Positions 1-9,179 are shown, counted from the first letter of the stretch. The stretch is 64,000 nt of DNA from Thiothrix subterranea (GCF_030930995.1 NZ_CP133217.1:2346001-2410000), one strand, 5' to 3'. The notes: generated by a model from the sequence alone, not told the origin. Numbers and translations: made by a program.

Positions 1-110
1 TTTTTTGTTGCAGTGCAAAACAAACTGTACCACAGAACGCTCTGTATGCATTAAGTTGTCTGCTAAGCGTCATGAAAGTGTCAAACTAACAGCAAGTAGC
101 GTGCCAAGGA

Positions 111-139
111 GAACCCCTCACCCCTTGAGGGTGAAGGGT
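111..139. repeat. GC-rich inverted repeat after the cyclophilin gene, possible terminator
   Basis: A CCCCTCACCCC arm is followed by TTGA and a GGGTGAAGGG arm. It resembles half of the palindromic element found inside smc at 3001-3156. Lying just past the stop of the leftward cyclophilin gene, it may end its transcript. The rest of the first 149 bases shows no gene. Confidence 0.45.
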
Positions 140-149
140 AACAGTGGAA

Positions 150-758
150 TTATTCGACGATAGAAACTTTATTCATCAGAATGGGTTGTACCGGCACATC
201 ACCGTGCGGGCCGAAATTGCCCGTTTTCACGCCAACAATCGCGTCAACCACGTCCATGCCTTCGACGACTTTACCAAAGACCGCGTAGCCCCAGCCTTGT
301 GCGGTTTCAGAACGGAAGTTCAGGAAATCGTTGTTACTGACGTTGATGAAAAATTGTGAAGAAGCGGAATGCGGGTCGTTAGTACGCGCCATTGCTACCG
401 TGCCACGGTCATTTTTCAAGCCGTTGTTGGCTTCGTTTTTGACGGGGGGGCGCTTGTCCGCTTTTTCTTTCATGGTTTCGTTCATGCCGCCGCCTTGCAC
501 CATGAAGCCGGGGATGACGCGGTGGAAAATAGTCCCTTCGTAAAAACCTTCTTTGACATAAGCCAGAATGTTTTCAACCGTTTTGGGTGCAGCGGCGGCA
601 TCCAATTCGATTTTGATGTTGCCTTTGGTGGTTTCAATCAGAATAGTCGACATTTTATCTCCAGAAGTGGGTGCTACTGCGGCTTTTTCCTCGGCGTGGC
701 TGCTCAAGGTAGCAAAGCTCAGTAACATGGCAAAAAGTGTAATAAAGAAACGTTTCAT
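150..758 (-). CDS. Cyclophilin-type peptidyl-prolyl cis-trans isomerase, exported form
   Basis: This protein catalyses cis-trans isomerisation of Xaa-Pro bonds during protein folding. Residues 1-22 form a signal peptide (basic MKR start, hydrophobic core, SHA-E cleavage region), so the long form should act in the periplasm. The cyclophilin domain fills residues about 37-202 and shows [20 protein letters not shown] and the [16 protein letters not shown] stretch typical of the PpiA/PpiB family. A second ATG at codon 36 (MSTILIET, at 653) is preceded by a clear GGAG ribosome site and matches the usual start of cytoplasmic PpiB, so two forms could be made. The gene is monocistronic as far as can be seen. 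Family assignment is secure; compartment depends on the start used. Confidence 0.93.
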   Translation of the reverse strand: MKRFFITLFAMLLSFATLSSHAEEKAAVAPTSGDKMSTILIETTKGNIKIELDAAAAPKTVENILAYVKEGFYEGTIFHRVIPGFMVQGGGMNETMKEKADKRPPVKNEANNGLKNDRGTVAMARTNDPHSASSQFFINVSNNDFLNFRSETAQGWGYAVFGKVVEGMDVVDAIVGVKTGNFGPHGDVPVQPILMNKVSIVE

Positions 759-833
759 GCGGTATGCCCCGTGTTGTTGTTGATAATCAAGCGATGCGCA
801 TAATACCGCGCACCGCCCGATTTTTCCAACGTA

Positions 834-1223
834 TTACGGCAGTTCAACCTTGGGGGCGGGTTGCCAGCCTGCTTGACGGTGTTCGACGATCACGGTGGTG
901 TAAACGCCGCCGCGTACATTCCACACCCCTGTCAAGCGCATAAAGCGCGGGTCAGTGGCAGCGACCAAATCTTCCAGAATTTTGTTGGTCACGGCTTCGT
1001 GGAATGCGCCTTCTTCGCGGTAGCTCCACATGTACAGTTTGAGGGATTTCAGCTCAACGCATTTGGTATCCGCGACGTATTCGATTTTGAATTGCGCGAA
1101 ATCCGGCTGCCCGGTTTTGGGGCAAATGCAGGTGAATTCGGGCAAATCAATGCGAATGGTGTAATCGCGTTGCGGGTTAGGGTTGGGGAAGGTGTCGAGT
1201 TCTTTGCTGGGGTATGTAGACAT
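834..1223 (-). CDS. queF: NADPH-dependent 7-cyano-7-deazaguanine reductase QueF, short type
   Basis: QueF reduces preQ0 nitrile to preQ1 amine with NADPH in queuosine tRNA modification, in the cytoplasm. At 129 residues it is the short unimodular type (Bacillus YkvM class), not the long E. coli type. The catalytic Cys34 lies in CPKTGQPDF, with the proton-donating Asp41, and the family NADPH-binding signature is seen as [11 protein letters not shown] at about residues 57-67. An AGGAGC ribosome site stands just before the ATG. It is divergent from smc and has no other queuosine gene beside it in the window. Confidence 0.96.
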   Translation of the reverse strand: MSTYPSKELDTFPNPNPQRDYTIRIDLPEFTCICPKTGQPDFAQFKIEYVADTKCVELKSLKLYMWSYREEGAFHEAVTNKILEDLVAATDPRFMRLTGVWNVRGGVYTTVIVEHRQAGWQPAPKVELP

Positions 1224-1334
1224 GGTTGCTCCTAAAGTGTCCCGATGAACAGTCGGGTGGATGTTGAAAACGCGCTGGTTTTATATCATGCTTGCGCGTT
1301 TGTCCATTACTACGCCCCTAAATTAGGAAAAGAA

Positions 1335-4300
1335 GTGCGCCTTAGCAAAATTCGCATCGCCGGATTCAAAAGTTTCGTGGACCCCGTGACGCTGGATTTA
1401 CGCAGCAATCTCACCGGCATTCTCGGCCCCAACGGGTGTGGCAAGTCCAACACCATCGACGCCGTGCGCTGGGTAATGGGCGAATCGTCTGCCAAGCATT
1501 TGCGTGGTGCGTCGATGGAAGACGTCATTTTCAACGGCTCGTCTTCACGCAAACCGATTGGTTTAGCCTCAGTCGAGCTGGTGTTCGACAACAGTGATGG
1601 CACACTGGGCGGTGAATACGCCAATTACGCGGAAATTTCAATCAAACGCCAAGTCAGCCGCGACGGGGATTCCAAATATTTCCTGAATGGCGCGAAATGC
1701 CGTCGCCGCGATATTACTGACATTTTCCTCGGCACGGGCTTGGGGCCACGCAGTTACGCGATTATTGAACAGGGCATGATTTCGCGCCTGATCGAAGCCA
1801 AACCTGAAGAATTGCGCCATACCCTCGAAGAAGCCGCCGGAATTTCGCGTTACAAAGAACGCCGCCGTGAAACCGAAACCCGCATGGCGCACACCCGCGA
1901 AAACCTCGAACGCCTGAGCGACCTGCGCGATGAACTCGAAAAACAACTGGAACGCCTCGACAAACAAGCCAAAGCCGCGCAACGTTTCCGCGACTTGCGC
2001 GACCAAGAACGCCAACTCGAAGCCAGCGCCCTATTATTGCAATGGCAACACCTGCAAGCGGACGGTGCGCAACGCCTGCGCGAACTGAGTCAGCTTTCCA
2101 ATGCGTACCAAGCACACCTCACCCAGATGCAGCATCTGGAAACCCTGCTCATCGACTTGCGCGAACGTTACACCGACGCCAACGAAACCCTGAACGCGGT
2201 ACAGGGCGAGTATTACCAAGCGGGAGCAGAAATCGCCCGCATTGAACAAAGCATCCAACACCAGCGTGACATTGAGCGCCGCCAACAAGACGCCTTGCGC
2301 ACTGCCGAACAGAGCATTGCCGAAACCTCGCGTCATGCTGCCGAAGACCGCACCAAGCTCAGCGTGAGTGAAGCGGCACTTGCCGATCTCATCCCGCGTG
2401 AAGCCGATCTCAGTGCGCAACTGGCATTCGCCGAAGAACGCCTTGCCGAAGCCGAAGACCAACTCAATGACTGGCAAGAACACTGGCACACGTTGCAACA
2501 ACACATCGCCGACCCCACCCGCCAAGCGCAAGTCGAAAAAGTCCGCATTGAACAACTCGAACGCCAACTGAGCCAAACCAGCCAACGCCTAGAGCGCTTG
2601 CAGCAAGAAGCCAGCAACCTTGCCCCCGCCAACGTTGCCGATGACGTGCAATTGCTGGAAGCGCAACGCGAAGCCGCCGCCGAAGAACTCGCGCTTGCCG
2701 AAGACCAGCTTGCCAATCTTAGCGCCACGCTCAGCCAGCAACAGCAAGCGCAACGCGACCTTAATAGCCAGATCGACGCGCAACGTTCCCGCCGCCAATC
2801 CCTGCAAGGGCGCTTAGCCTCGCTGGAAACGTTGCAACAATCCGGCTTAGAAAAAACCAATAAAGCACGCCAACAATGGCTCAAAGAACACGCTTTGGAT
2901 ACCGCTCCCCGCCTGGCTGAAATTCTCAAAGTCGAAGCGGGTTGGGAAATTGCGTTTGAGGCCGTATTAGCGGCTGATTTGGATGCCTCGTGCCTGAAGA
3001 ACCCCTCACCCCTAACCCCGCACCCAGCCGCTTTCAGCGTCGTCCCTCAAGGGGCGAGGGGAACAGAGGTGTTCCCAAAAGCCGGAATAACGTTACTAAA
3101 CATCGCAGCACCTCTTGCCCCCTCGCCCCTTGAGGGAGAGGGCTGGGGTGAGGGGTCTCTCGCCCACAAACTCCATGCACCTACCGCCGCTCGTAGCCTC
3201 GTGACCGGCATTCATTGCGCTGAAACCTTGCACGAAGCCCTATCTCAGCGTCACACCCTTGCCCCCGGTGACAGCATTATCACCCGTGACGGCGTGTGGT
3301 TAGGCACAAACTGGTTGCGGAGTCGCCGCCAAGACGAAGCCAACGGCGGTATTTTGCAACGTCAGCAAGAGATTGACAGCCTGCGCGAACAACTCGAACG
3401 GCTGGAGATCGAACTCAACGCTGGACAAACACGCGCCGACGCCTTGCGCACCGGCATTAGCACACTCGAACAACAGCGCCAGCAAGCACAAACCGATGTC
3501 AATCGTTGGCATCGCAGCGAATCCGAACAGCGCAACCGTTTGCACACCTTGCAGCAGCGCATTGAGGAGCTCAGCAAGCGCCGCCAGCAAATTGACAGCG
3601 AATGCGCCGAACTTGCCACCCAGCAACAGCAACAAAGCGCCGAACACCAACAAGCGACCACCCAACGTGACACTGCTTTAGCCTTGCTTGTCACCCTGCA
3701 AACCGAACGCGATCAATTGGCGGCAACCCGTGAAGACTGGCAACACGCCGTCAGTGACGCACGTCGTACCCAGCGTGACCTGCAAGCCACCATCCAAGAT
3801 GCCCGCTTACAAATCGAAACCCATCGCACCCAGCGCGACAACAGCCAGCAACAACTCGAACGCATTCATAGCCGCCTAGAATTGCTTGAACAACAACGTG
3901 AAACCTTGCTGGAACAATTGCAATTACAAGACGATCCGCTGGCAGAACTGGAAGAAGAACGTGAGCAAGCGCTCACCCAACGCGCCGACGTCGAGCAACG
4001 CCTTACCCACGCTCGCCAGCAGTTGCAAGCGCTCGAAGCCGAGATTCGCCAGCAAGACAGCGCCCGTATCCAAACCGAACGCCTTGCCGAAACCTCGCGC
4101 ACTGCCTTGGAAAACCGCAAGCTGGAATGGCAAAGCGTGCAAGTGCGTGAACAAACTCTCGCCGAACAATTTGCTAAAACCGAGTTTGACGCGGCGAATT
4201 TGCAAGCTGAATTTCCGGCAAACGCCAGCGCCGAGACGTTTTTGCAAGCCTTGGAAAGCGTGCAGCGCAGTATTCAGCGTTTGGGAGCAATCAACCTCGC

Positions 4301-4895
4301 CGCCATCGACGAATTCCGCGAACAACAAGAGCGCAAACACTATCTGGATCAACAAAATGCCGATTTAGTGACGGCATTAGAGACCTTGGAAACCGCTATC
4401 CGTAAAATTGACCGTGAAACCCGTGCGCGTTTCAAAGAAACTTTCGATAAAGTAAACAGCCGTTTGGGTGAAATGTTTTCGCGCTTGTTCGGTGGCGGGG
4501 AATGTTATCTGGACATGACCGGCGATGACTTGCTGACAACCGGGGTGGCGATCATGGCACGCCCGCCGGGTAAGCGAATGTCGACCATTTACCTGATGTC
4601 GGGTGGCGAAAAAGCTTTAACGGCGGTAGCCTTGGTGTTTGCGATTTTTGAGCTGAATCCTGCACCGTTTTGCTTGTTGGATGAGGTGGATGCGCCCCTC
4701 GATGAGGCGAACGTCGGGCGTTTCTGTGAACTGGTAAGGCACATGTCAGAACAGGTACAATTCATATTCATCACCCACAATAAAACTACGATGGAACTTG
4801 CCGAAAATCTTATCGGTGTTACCATGCGTGAAGCGGGGGTGTCACGGTTAGTCACAGTGGATATGGCGGAAGCTGTCAAACTGACAAATAGCTAA
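1335..4895 (+). CDS. smc: Chromosome segregation SMC protein with an insertion in the hinge
   Basis: SMC is the ATPase of the bacterial condensin that organises and helps separate chromosomes. I chose the GTG at 1335 because the protein then begins VRLSKIRIAGFKSF like other SMCs and an AGGAAAAG ribosome site precedes it; an upstream ATG at 1245 would add 30 unrelated residues. Walker A GPNGCGKSN lies near residue 31, a long Gln/Glu/Arg-rich coiled coil follows, the hinge spans about 515-690, and the signature LMSGGEKAL (about 1087) and Walker B CLLDEVDAPLDE (about 1114) close the head domain. Residues about 556-607 are encoded by a palindromic repeat and are Pro/Gly-rich, foreign to the family. 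zipA follows 33 bases downstream, a common gammaproteobacterial order. Confidence 0.96.
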   Translation: MRLSKIRIAGFKSFVDPVTLDLRSNLTGILGPNGCGKSNTIDAVRWVMGESSAKHLRGASMEDVIFNGSSSRKPIGLASVELVFDNSDGTLGGEYANYAEISIKRQVSRDGDSKYFLNGAKCRRRDITDIFLGTGLGPRSYAIIEQGMISRLIEAKPEELRHTLEEAAGISRYKERRRETETRMAHTRENLERLSDLRDELEKQLERLDKQAKAAQRFRDLRDQERQLEASALLLQWQHLQADGAQRLRELSQLSNAYQAHLTQMQHLETLLIDLRERYTDANETLNAVQGEYYQAGAEIARIEQSIQHQRDIERRQQDALRTAEQSIAETSRHAAEDRTKLSVSEAALADLIPREADLSAQLAFAEERLAEAEDQLNDWQEHWHTLQQHIADPTRQAQVEKVRIEQLERQLSQTSQRLERLQQEASNLAPANVADDVQLLEAQREAAAEELALAEDQLANLSATLSQQQQAQRDLNSQIDAQRSRRQSLQGRLASLETLQQSGLEKTNKARQQWLKEHALDTAPRLAEILKVEAGWEIAFEAVLAADLDASCLKNPSPLTPHPAAFSVVPQGARGTEVFPKAGITLLNIAAPLAPSPLEGEGWGEGSLAHKLHAPTAARSLVTGIHCAETLHEALSQRHTLAPGDSIITRDGVWLGTNWLRSRRQDEANGGILQRQQEIDSLREQLERLEIELNAGQTRADALRTGISTLEQQRQQAQTDVNRWHRSESEQRNRLHTLQQRIEELSKRRQQIDSECAELATQQQQQSAEHQQATTQRDTALALLVTLQTERDQLAATREDWQHAVSDARRTQRDLQATIQDARLQIETHRTQRDNSQQQLERIHSRLELLEQQRETLLEQLQLQDDPLAELEEEREQALTQRADVEQRLTHARQQLQALEAEIRQQDSARIQTERLAETSRTALENRKLEWQSVQVREQTLAEQFAKTEFDAANLQAEFPANASAETFLQALESVQRSIQRLGAINLAAIDEFREQQERKHYLDQQNADLVTALETLETAIRKIDRETRARFKETFDKVNSRLGEMFSRLFGGGECYLDMTGDDLLTTGVAIMARPPGKRMSTIYLMSGGEKALTAVALVFAIFELNPAPFCLLDEVDAPLDEANVGRFCELVRHMSEQVQFIFITHNKTTMELAENLIGVTMREAGVSRLVTVDMAEAVKLTNS
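3001..3156. repeat. Palindromic MITE/REP-like element inserted in frame within smc
   Basis: The outer arms ACCCCTCACCCC (3001) and GGGGTGAGGGGT (3145-3156) are exact reverse complements. Inner arms CCCTCAAGGGGCGAGGGG and CCCCTCGCCCCTTGAGGG also pair, so the whole unit can fold into a long nested hairpin. Its span of 156 bases is 52 codons, so the smc frame is kept. It encodes a peptide ending APSPLEGEGWGEG, the look of short repeats scattered through many proteobacterial genomes. Related fragments lie at 111-139 and near 49467-49515. Confidence 0.8.
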
Positions 4896-4928
4896 CGCTG
4901 AAAATAAACAAGGATTAAAGGATTTTAA

Positions 4929-5618
4929 ATGGAACTGGTAAGTCTGATTATCATGGTGTTGGGTCTGGCGGCCTTGGTGGGTATTTACGTCATTAGCCGT
5001 ATTTCTCGGCGTAACTCCCCCACGAAGCGGGATGAAACCGTTCCCATGCTGCGCGATGCCGATGGCAATGAGCTTTCCAGCGTTGCCGATGATGTACCCG
5101 CCCGTGACGGTAAGCGCCCCGCCGCGAATGCCCGCGATATGTCAGATGTGATGATGTCGAATGTGTCCGGCAAAGCCAAAGACTCCGCCGCTGCGCCAAG
5201 CCCTGCGAGTGCGGCGATGCTGCCCCCGCAACTGATTTTGTTCATTGCTGCTGATATTGACGCTGGGTTTGGCGGCGAAGAAGTGTTGCGGGCGTTGGAT
5301 GATGCGGGTTTGGGCTTTGGTGAAATGGATATTTTTCACCGCTATGTGCTGACCGAACAGGGTGAAGCCAGTTTGTTTAGCGTGGCTAATGGGGTCAAAC
5401 CCTGGACATTGGTACCGGATGAGTTAGTGATGCACGCCACACCGGGGCTTTCCATGATCCTGAATTTACCCAGCCCGATTGATGATAATGACGCGATCAA
5501 TGACTTTTTGCGTACTGCGGAACGTTTGGCGGAATCGCTGAATGGGGTGTTGAAAGACCATAACCAACAACCGATTACGCCGGATGTGCGTTCTGATTTA
5601 TTGGCGTTAGCGGCTTGA
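4929..5618 (+). CDS. zipA: Cell division protein ZipA
   Basis: ZipA tethers FtsZ to the inner membrane and stabilises the early Z ring. The 229-residue protein has one N-terminal membrane segment (about 3-22, VSLIIMVLGLAALVGIYVI), a short charged and Ala/Pro-rich linker to about 95, and a C-terminal FtsZ-binding domain with LFSVANGVKPWTL and TPGLSMILNLPSP. The linker is shorter than in E. coli ZipA (328 residues). An AAGGATT ribosome site precedes the ATG. Position directly after smc supports the call. ligA, which often follows zipA, is absent here. Confidence 0.93.
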   Translation: MELVSLIIMVLGLAALVGIYVISRISRRNSPTKRDETVPMLRDADGNELSSVADDVPARDGKRPAANARDMSDVMMSNVSGKAKDSAAAPSPASAAMLPPQLILFIAADIDAGFGGEEVLRALDDAGLGFGEMDIFHRYVLTEQGEASLFSVANGVKPWTLVPDELVMHATPGLSMILNLPSPIDDNDAINDFLRTAERLAESLNGVLKDHNQQPITPDVRSDLLALAA

Positions 5619-5669
5619 TGACGTGGCGTGGGCATTGAGGTAGAGAGGCAAGATGACGTTGGCATTAAA

Positions 5670-5697
5670 GTAGAGACGCAAAATCTTGCGTCTCTAC
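5670..5697. repeat. 28-bp perfect palindrome, copy 1 of a dispersed repeat
   Basis: GTAGAGACGC and GCGTCTCTAC arms flank AAAATCTT, making a nearly perfect 28-base palindrome between the convergent zipA and HhH genes. A second copy lies at 54765-54790. A degenerate half copy (tagagaggcaagat) precedes it at about 5640. Position between convergent stops suits a bidirectional terminator, but no T-run follows. Confidence 0.75.
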
Positions 5698-5714
5698 GGT
5701 GGTAGTCGGGATGA

Positions 5715-6206
5715 TTAGCTTTTTTGTTTGGCTGCTTTTTTATCGGCTTTTTTGGCTTGTTTAGCCGCTTTCTCGGCAGCTTTTTGCTCAGCTTTTAAGT
5801 GTTTTGCAGCCTTTTTCTCCGCTTTCTTTTCCGCTTTGCGGAGCGCTTTTTTCTCCGCTTTTTGGGCTTTTTTCAGCTTTTTGGCTTGTTTTGCCAGTTT
5901 CTTTTGGACTTTTGCAGAGAGTTCGGGTTCTGAGGATGTTTCTGACATGACTTCTGTAACTTCAGCACTTTCTATGGCAATAGGTTCTGGGGTTTCTTCA
6001 GGTTCAGGCGCGGCGAGGGGGGCAGCGAGAACGTCTTGCGCATTGGCAATAATGAGCGGGGCGGTGTTTTCACCGATGCCGGGCAGGGCAGTGAGGGCTT
6101 CCACTGACATGGCAGCCAATTGCTCGACGGTAGTAATGCCGTGTTCGGCTAAGCGTTTGACGGTGGCAGGGCCTACGTACTTGATGGCAACGACTTCTAG
6201 TTCCAT
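5715..6206 (-). CDS. Helix-hairpin-helix protein with a long lysine/alanine-rich tail
   Basis: Residues 1-60 contain two helix-hairpin-helix-like units (VGPATVKRLAEHGITTVEQLA and ALPGIGENTAPLI), a fold that binds DNA without sequence specificity. Residues 60-100 are an acidic, Pro/Glu-rich linker. Residues about 100-163 are almost only Lys, Ala, Gln and Glu in a repeated KKA/EKKA pattern, resembling histone H1-like tails of bacterial nucleoid proteins. A DNA- or RNA-compacting role is inferred from composition; no specific function is known to me. It is a single gene convergent with zipA and divergent in spacing from the K+ channel gene. Confidence 0.75.
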   Translation of the reverse strand: MELEVVAIKYVGPATVKRLAEHGITTVEQLAAMSVEALTALPGIGENTAPLIIANAQDVLAAPLAAPEPEETPEPIAIESAEVTEVMSETSSEPELSAKVQKKLAKQAKKLKKAQKAEKKALRKAEKKAEKKAAKHLKAEQKAAEKAAKQAKKADKKAAKQKS

Positions 6207-6312
6207 TTTGCTTTTCCTTATGGTTTTGTTACTTGGAGAAATTCCTTGTCATAAAAGCTTAACATTAGCACCGTCTGAAAATGATGACAAAAACGGCTAT
6301 ATTTTACTCAGT

Positions 6313-8001
6313 TTAACGGTTTTGTAATAATCTTCCCCATACGTCGCCACCAGATGTTTCTTGTCCTGTCAGTAAATAATGCAGAACATTTTCATTTTGA
6401 GTCGCCCAGCGCATCTCATCGCTAATCGGCCAAGCCGCACACATCAATAAGCGGTCGCTAACTTCTAGCGGTTTGTCCAGCTCTGGCAATACCATGACTT
6501 GCCCATCCCGTTTCAATAACAAGGGAATAACTGGCAAACTTTTAACCCGCTCGCGTGGGTCACGCAACAAATCGCGTAACTGCACTTGCCCCATCAAACA
6601 CGCTTTATACAAGGCCGGAGTGCGTACCTTGTTGATTTTGATTTCCCACAAATAAGGCACTTCCTCATTGACTACACCTAAAATCCGGCTAACCATTTGG
6701 TTTGCCCAGTCATCATCGTGCTCACGGGCAGCATCCAAAAAATCGCTGATCAGCGGCGTCCGTAACAACGCAAAAATTTTGTGGGCAATGACATCACCGC
6801 GCTTCATCAACAGGTCAATGTCGGCGCGATCAAATACCAGACTGTTATCACGCTGGTTTTGCCGCGCAACCATGAAAAGATCCGGGCGTAGTTCGCGGGC
6901 GGTCATTAAAATTGATAGGTTGCTCACATCATCGTTTGTTCCGGCTATCACGCCTACCGCCTGTTTCACCCCAGCTTGTTGCAAAGTGACTGCCTCTACG
7001 CCAGAGCCGATAATTGCCCCTGTTGGGGCTTGGTTGGCAACGGGGTCGGGGTCAATCACTTGCATGGGGATGCCCGCCGCCTCCAGATGCCGGTGCAAGG
7101 CTTTACCAAACCGCCCAAACCCACAAATTACCCATAAGCCCCTGTCAGGGAATAACGGCTCACGCAACGGCTCGTGCGGAACTCCGGTCATCCAGGTAAA
7201 CAAGGTATACATGCCGGGTGAATGAATTGCCATTGCCAACCGCCCTGCGAACGTCTCAAACGGGTTAATGACTTCATTTTTGCCAAAAGAACGGATGTTT
7301 GCCCCGGCTTCTGCGGATTCGACCCGCGCTAACACCCGAAGATTCGGGTTAAGTAAGTGGGCACTCAAGGCCACCATCACATTGGTTTGGTCGGAATCCG
7401 TCAGCGCAATCACGCCAATGCAGTAATTGTTAGTAATGCCCGCCATTTCCAAAACCGCTGGCTTGGCAGCATCCGCCAATAAGCCCAGCGGACGACGGAT
7501 ACAATCATTCAATTCCAATTCATTGAGACGGTTTTCATCACGGTCAATTACCACCGCCTTAATGCCTTCGTCAGCCAACGCCTTGACTAAAATCCCGCCG
7601 GTATCGCCGTAACCACACACCAGATAAAACGGGGTGCGCAAACGTTTCACACTGCGCTGAAACACGTATTCGGTACGCAACCGCCGGAAAGCCGGGTCTT
7701 GCAACACAGCCAGTAATGAACCAATGCTGTACAACCAGCCAACCACCGTCAGATGGATAACAAACATCATCCACAAGCGTTGCGCCTCGGTAAAAGCGTA
7801 GGGAATTTCCCCAAAGCCAATGGTGGAAGCGGTATAACTGACTATATAAAGCGCGTGGAAAAACGACATGTGCCAAGGCTGGCCTTCGGCATCTTGCCCC
7901 GGAATCAGGGTAAAACCCAACACCGCCACCGAATACATCACAATCAGCACAATCAGCGGGGTACGCATCCGCCGTAACAGCACATAAAAAATGTCAGGCA
8001 T
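6313..8001 (-). CDS. Potassium channel with two RCK/TrkA-N domains
   Basis: This 562-residue inner-membrane protein has two transmembrane helices (about 15-32 and 74-100) around a pore loop with the filter-like TIGFGE (60-65), where canonical channels have T(V/I)G(Y/F)G(D/E). Two cytoplasmic RCK domains follow, with Rossmann motifs VCGYGDTG (about 128) and ICGFGRFG (about 293), and a C-terminal TrkA-C-like region. Nucleotide or ligand binding by the RCK domains would gate K+ flow. An AGGAGA ribosome site precedes the ATG. The small membrane gene 13 bases upstream in the same orientation is probably co-transcribed. Ion selectivity is inferred from the filter. Confidence 0.88.
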   Translation of the reverse strand: MPDIFYVLLRRMRTPLIVLIVMYSVAVLGFTLIPGQDAEGQPWHMSFFHALYIVSYTASTIGFGEIPYAFTEAQRLWMMFVIHLTVVGWLYSIGSLLAVLQDPAFRRLRTEYVFQRSVKRLRTPFYLVCGYGDTGGILVKALADEGIKAVVIDRDENRLNELELNDCIRRPLGLLADAAKPAVLEMAGITNNYCIGVIALTDSDQTNVMVALSAHLLNPNLRVLARVESAEAGANIRSFGKNEVINPFETFAGRLAMAIHSPGMYTLFTWMTGVPHEPLREPLFPDRGLWVICGFGRFGKALHRHLEAAGIPMQVIDPDPVANQAPTGAIIGSGVEAVTLQQAGVKQAVGVIAGTNDDVSNLSILMTARELRPDLFMVARQNQRDNSLVFDRADIDLLMKRGDVIAHKIFALLRTPLISDFLDAAREHDDDWANQMVSRILGVVNEEVPYLWEIKINKVRTPALYKACLMGQVQLRDLLRDPRERVKSLPVIPLLLKRDGQVMVLPELDKPLEVSDRLLMCAAWPISDEMRWATQNENVLHYLLTGQETSGGDVWGRLLQNR

Positions 8002-8014
8002 GGCTTTCTCCTGC

Positions 8015-8398
8015 CTAACGGCGCACGGTCATGGTTTCCGCCAACAGCAAAACAACCGAGACAATATTCGCCAGCAACGCCCCACCGGAGAACGACACCA
8101 CCGCTACCGTTGCTTCTGTGTCCATACCCGCAGCACTGATGTGAGCGGCGTAACCCCAGATCAGGGCAGCCATCAGCAATTGCAAATCTGCCACCAAACT
8201 GGTTGCCAAGAAAATCGCCCCTAGATGGGTTCTGTCGCCAAACTTCAATACGGTGGCAATCAGGCTGACCACCAGTGCAGCAAACAATTCGTAGACATTG
8301 TGATGGGCGATATTGTCAATGTCGCCAATGAAAAAACCGAAGTTCAGCGTCAACGCCAACAGGATAAAAAAACCGAAAACCACTTTTTCTGAATTCAT
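8015..8398 (-). CDS. Small four-helix membrane protein, DUF6394-like
   Basis: The 127-residue protein is nearly all membrane-spanning: about four hydrophobic helices at 6-24, 37-51, 63-85 and 97-122, with short loops such as GDIDNIAHHNVYE and LKFGDRTHLG. It matches what I recall of the DUF6394 family, which has no known function. It lies directly upstream of the K+ channel gene in one transcription unit, so an accessory role in the channel is a reasonable inference but not shown. Confidence 0.65.
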   Translation of the reverse strand: MNSEKVVFGFFILLALTLNFGFFIGDIDNIAHHNVYELFAALVVSLIATVLKFGDRTHLGAIFLATSLVADLQLLMAALIWGYAAHISAAGMDTEATVAVVSFSGGALLANIVSVVLLLAETMTVRR

Positions 8399-8517
8399 GG
8401 GGAATACTCAATACAGGTTGTGAACAGCAAACATAGCATAAATAGTTCAAGGGGCAACGATGCGTATCCATGCCAGATAGGTGCGTTCGTTAGCGGAATG
8501 GTCGGTGTAGCGTTTGA

Positions 8518-8745
8518 TCATGGTGATTGATCGAAATGTTTATCCAGCTTGTCGAGTACTGCCAAGCCTTCTGCGACATTGCCACGCGCTGCGCGTAGGC
8601 GGAAACGGGTTTCGGCATCCGTTTCGGTGAGAATGCGGATGGCGAATTCTTCCATCAGCTTGTTCAGACTCACGCCGCGACGTGTCGCTAAAGTTTTCAA
8701 ACGGTTGTGTTGTTCGTCAGGTAGACGGATTGTCATGGTTGCCAT
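8518..8745 (-). CDS. Ribbon-helix-helix (CopG-like) antitoxin
   Basis: The 75-residue protein starts MATMTIRLPDEQHNRLKTLA, the beta-strand and first helix of a ribbon-helix-helix DNA-binding domain, followed by RRGVSLNKLMEEF. The C-terminal 30 residues would be the toxin-binding part. It overlaps the PIN gene by one base and lies downstream of it, so the order is toxin first. It probably neutralises the PIN protein and represses the pair's promoter. Confidence 0.82.
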   Translation of the reverse strand: MATMTIRLPDEQHNRLKTLATRRGVSLNKLMEEFAIRILTETDAETRFRLRAARGNVAEGLAVLDKLDKHFDQSP

Positions 8746-9179
8746 TAGTTTGCCTCCTGTAGTGTTTGCAGAAATTCCGTCACGGTTGCTATCCGAATGT
8801 CAGGAAATTGCAGTTCATGTTGCCGAAAATCGCGGGTGTTGCCTGTAATCAACCATTGGGCATTGCCTGCTACGGCGAGTTCCATCAGGTGATTATCTGC
8901 CTCATCCTGAAGGTTTGGTCGCCACCGATAATAGATATTGACCCACTGGCATCGAGAAACGAAAGCGTCAAACAGTGTTTCGCGCTCATCCGCTGTTACG
9001 GCACTGGTGGTGAATACATGCTCCCGCGCCATGATGTCTTCGTATTCTGAATACAGGGCGTTGCCGATCAAGGGCTGTACTTGTCCTAACAGGCAGCGAC
9101 GCAACAATGCCCGTGGCGCGGTGTCAGCCTTCATCAGGGCGGAAATGAAAACATTGGTGTCGATAACAGCGGTAATCAT
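8745..9179 (-). CDS. PIN-domain ribonuclease toxin
   Basis: The 144-residue protein shows the PIN fold acidic motifs: VIDTNVFIS at residues 5-13 (Asp7), a middle acidic stretch with DEADNHLMELA (about 92-102) and TGNTRDF (about 113-119). It matches the PIN_3 class of putative toxins that cleave RNA. Partner is the ribbon-helix-helix gene immediately downstream. Toxicity and target are inferred from the family only. Confidence 0.85.
   Translation of the reverse strand: MITAVIDTNVFISALMKADTAPRALLRRCLLGQVQPLIGNALYSEYEDIMAREHVFTTSAVTADERETLFDAFVSRCQWVNIYYRWRPNLQDEADNHLMELAVAGNAQWLITGNTRDFRQHELQFPDIRIATVTEFLQTLQEAN

Noticed and set aside
1245-1334. Upstream 30-codon extension of smc
   Set aside because: It shares no similarity with SMC N-termini, and a ribosome site favours the GTG at 1335.
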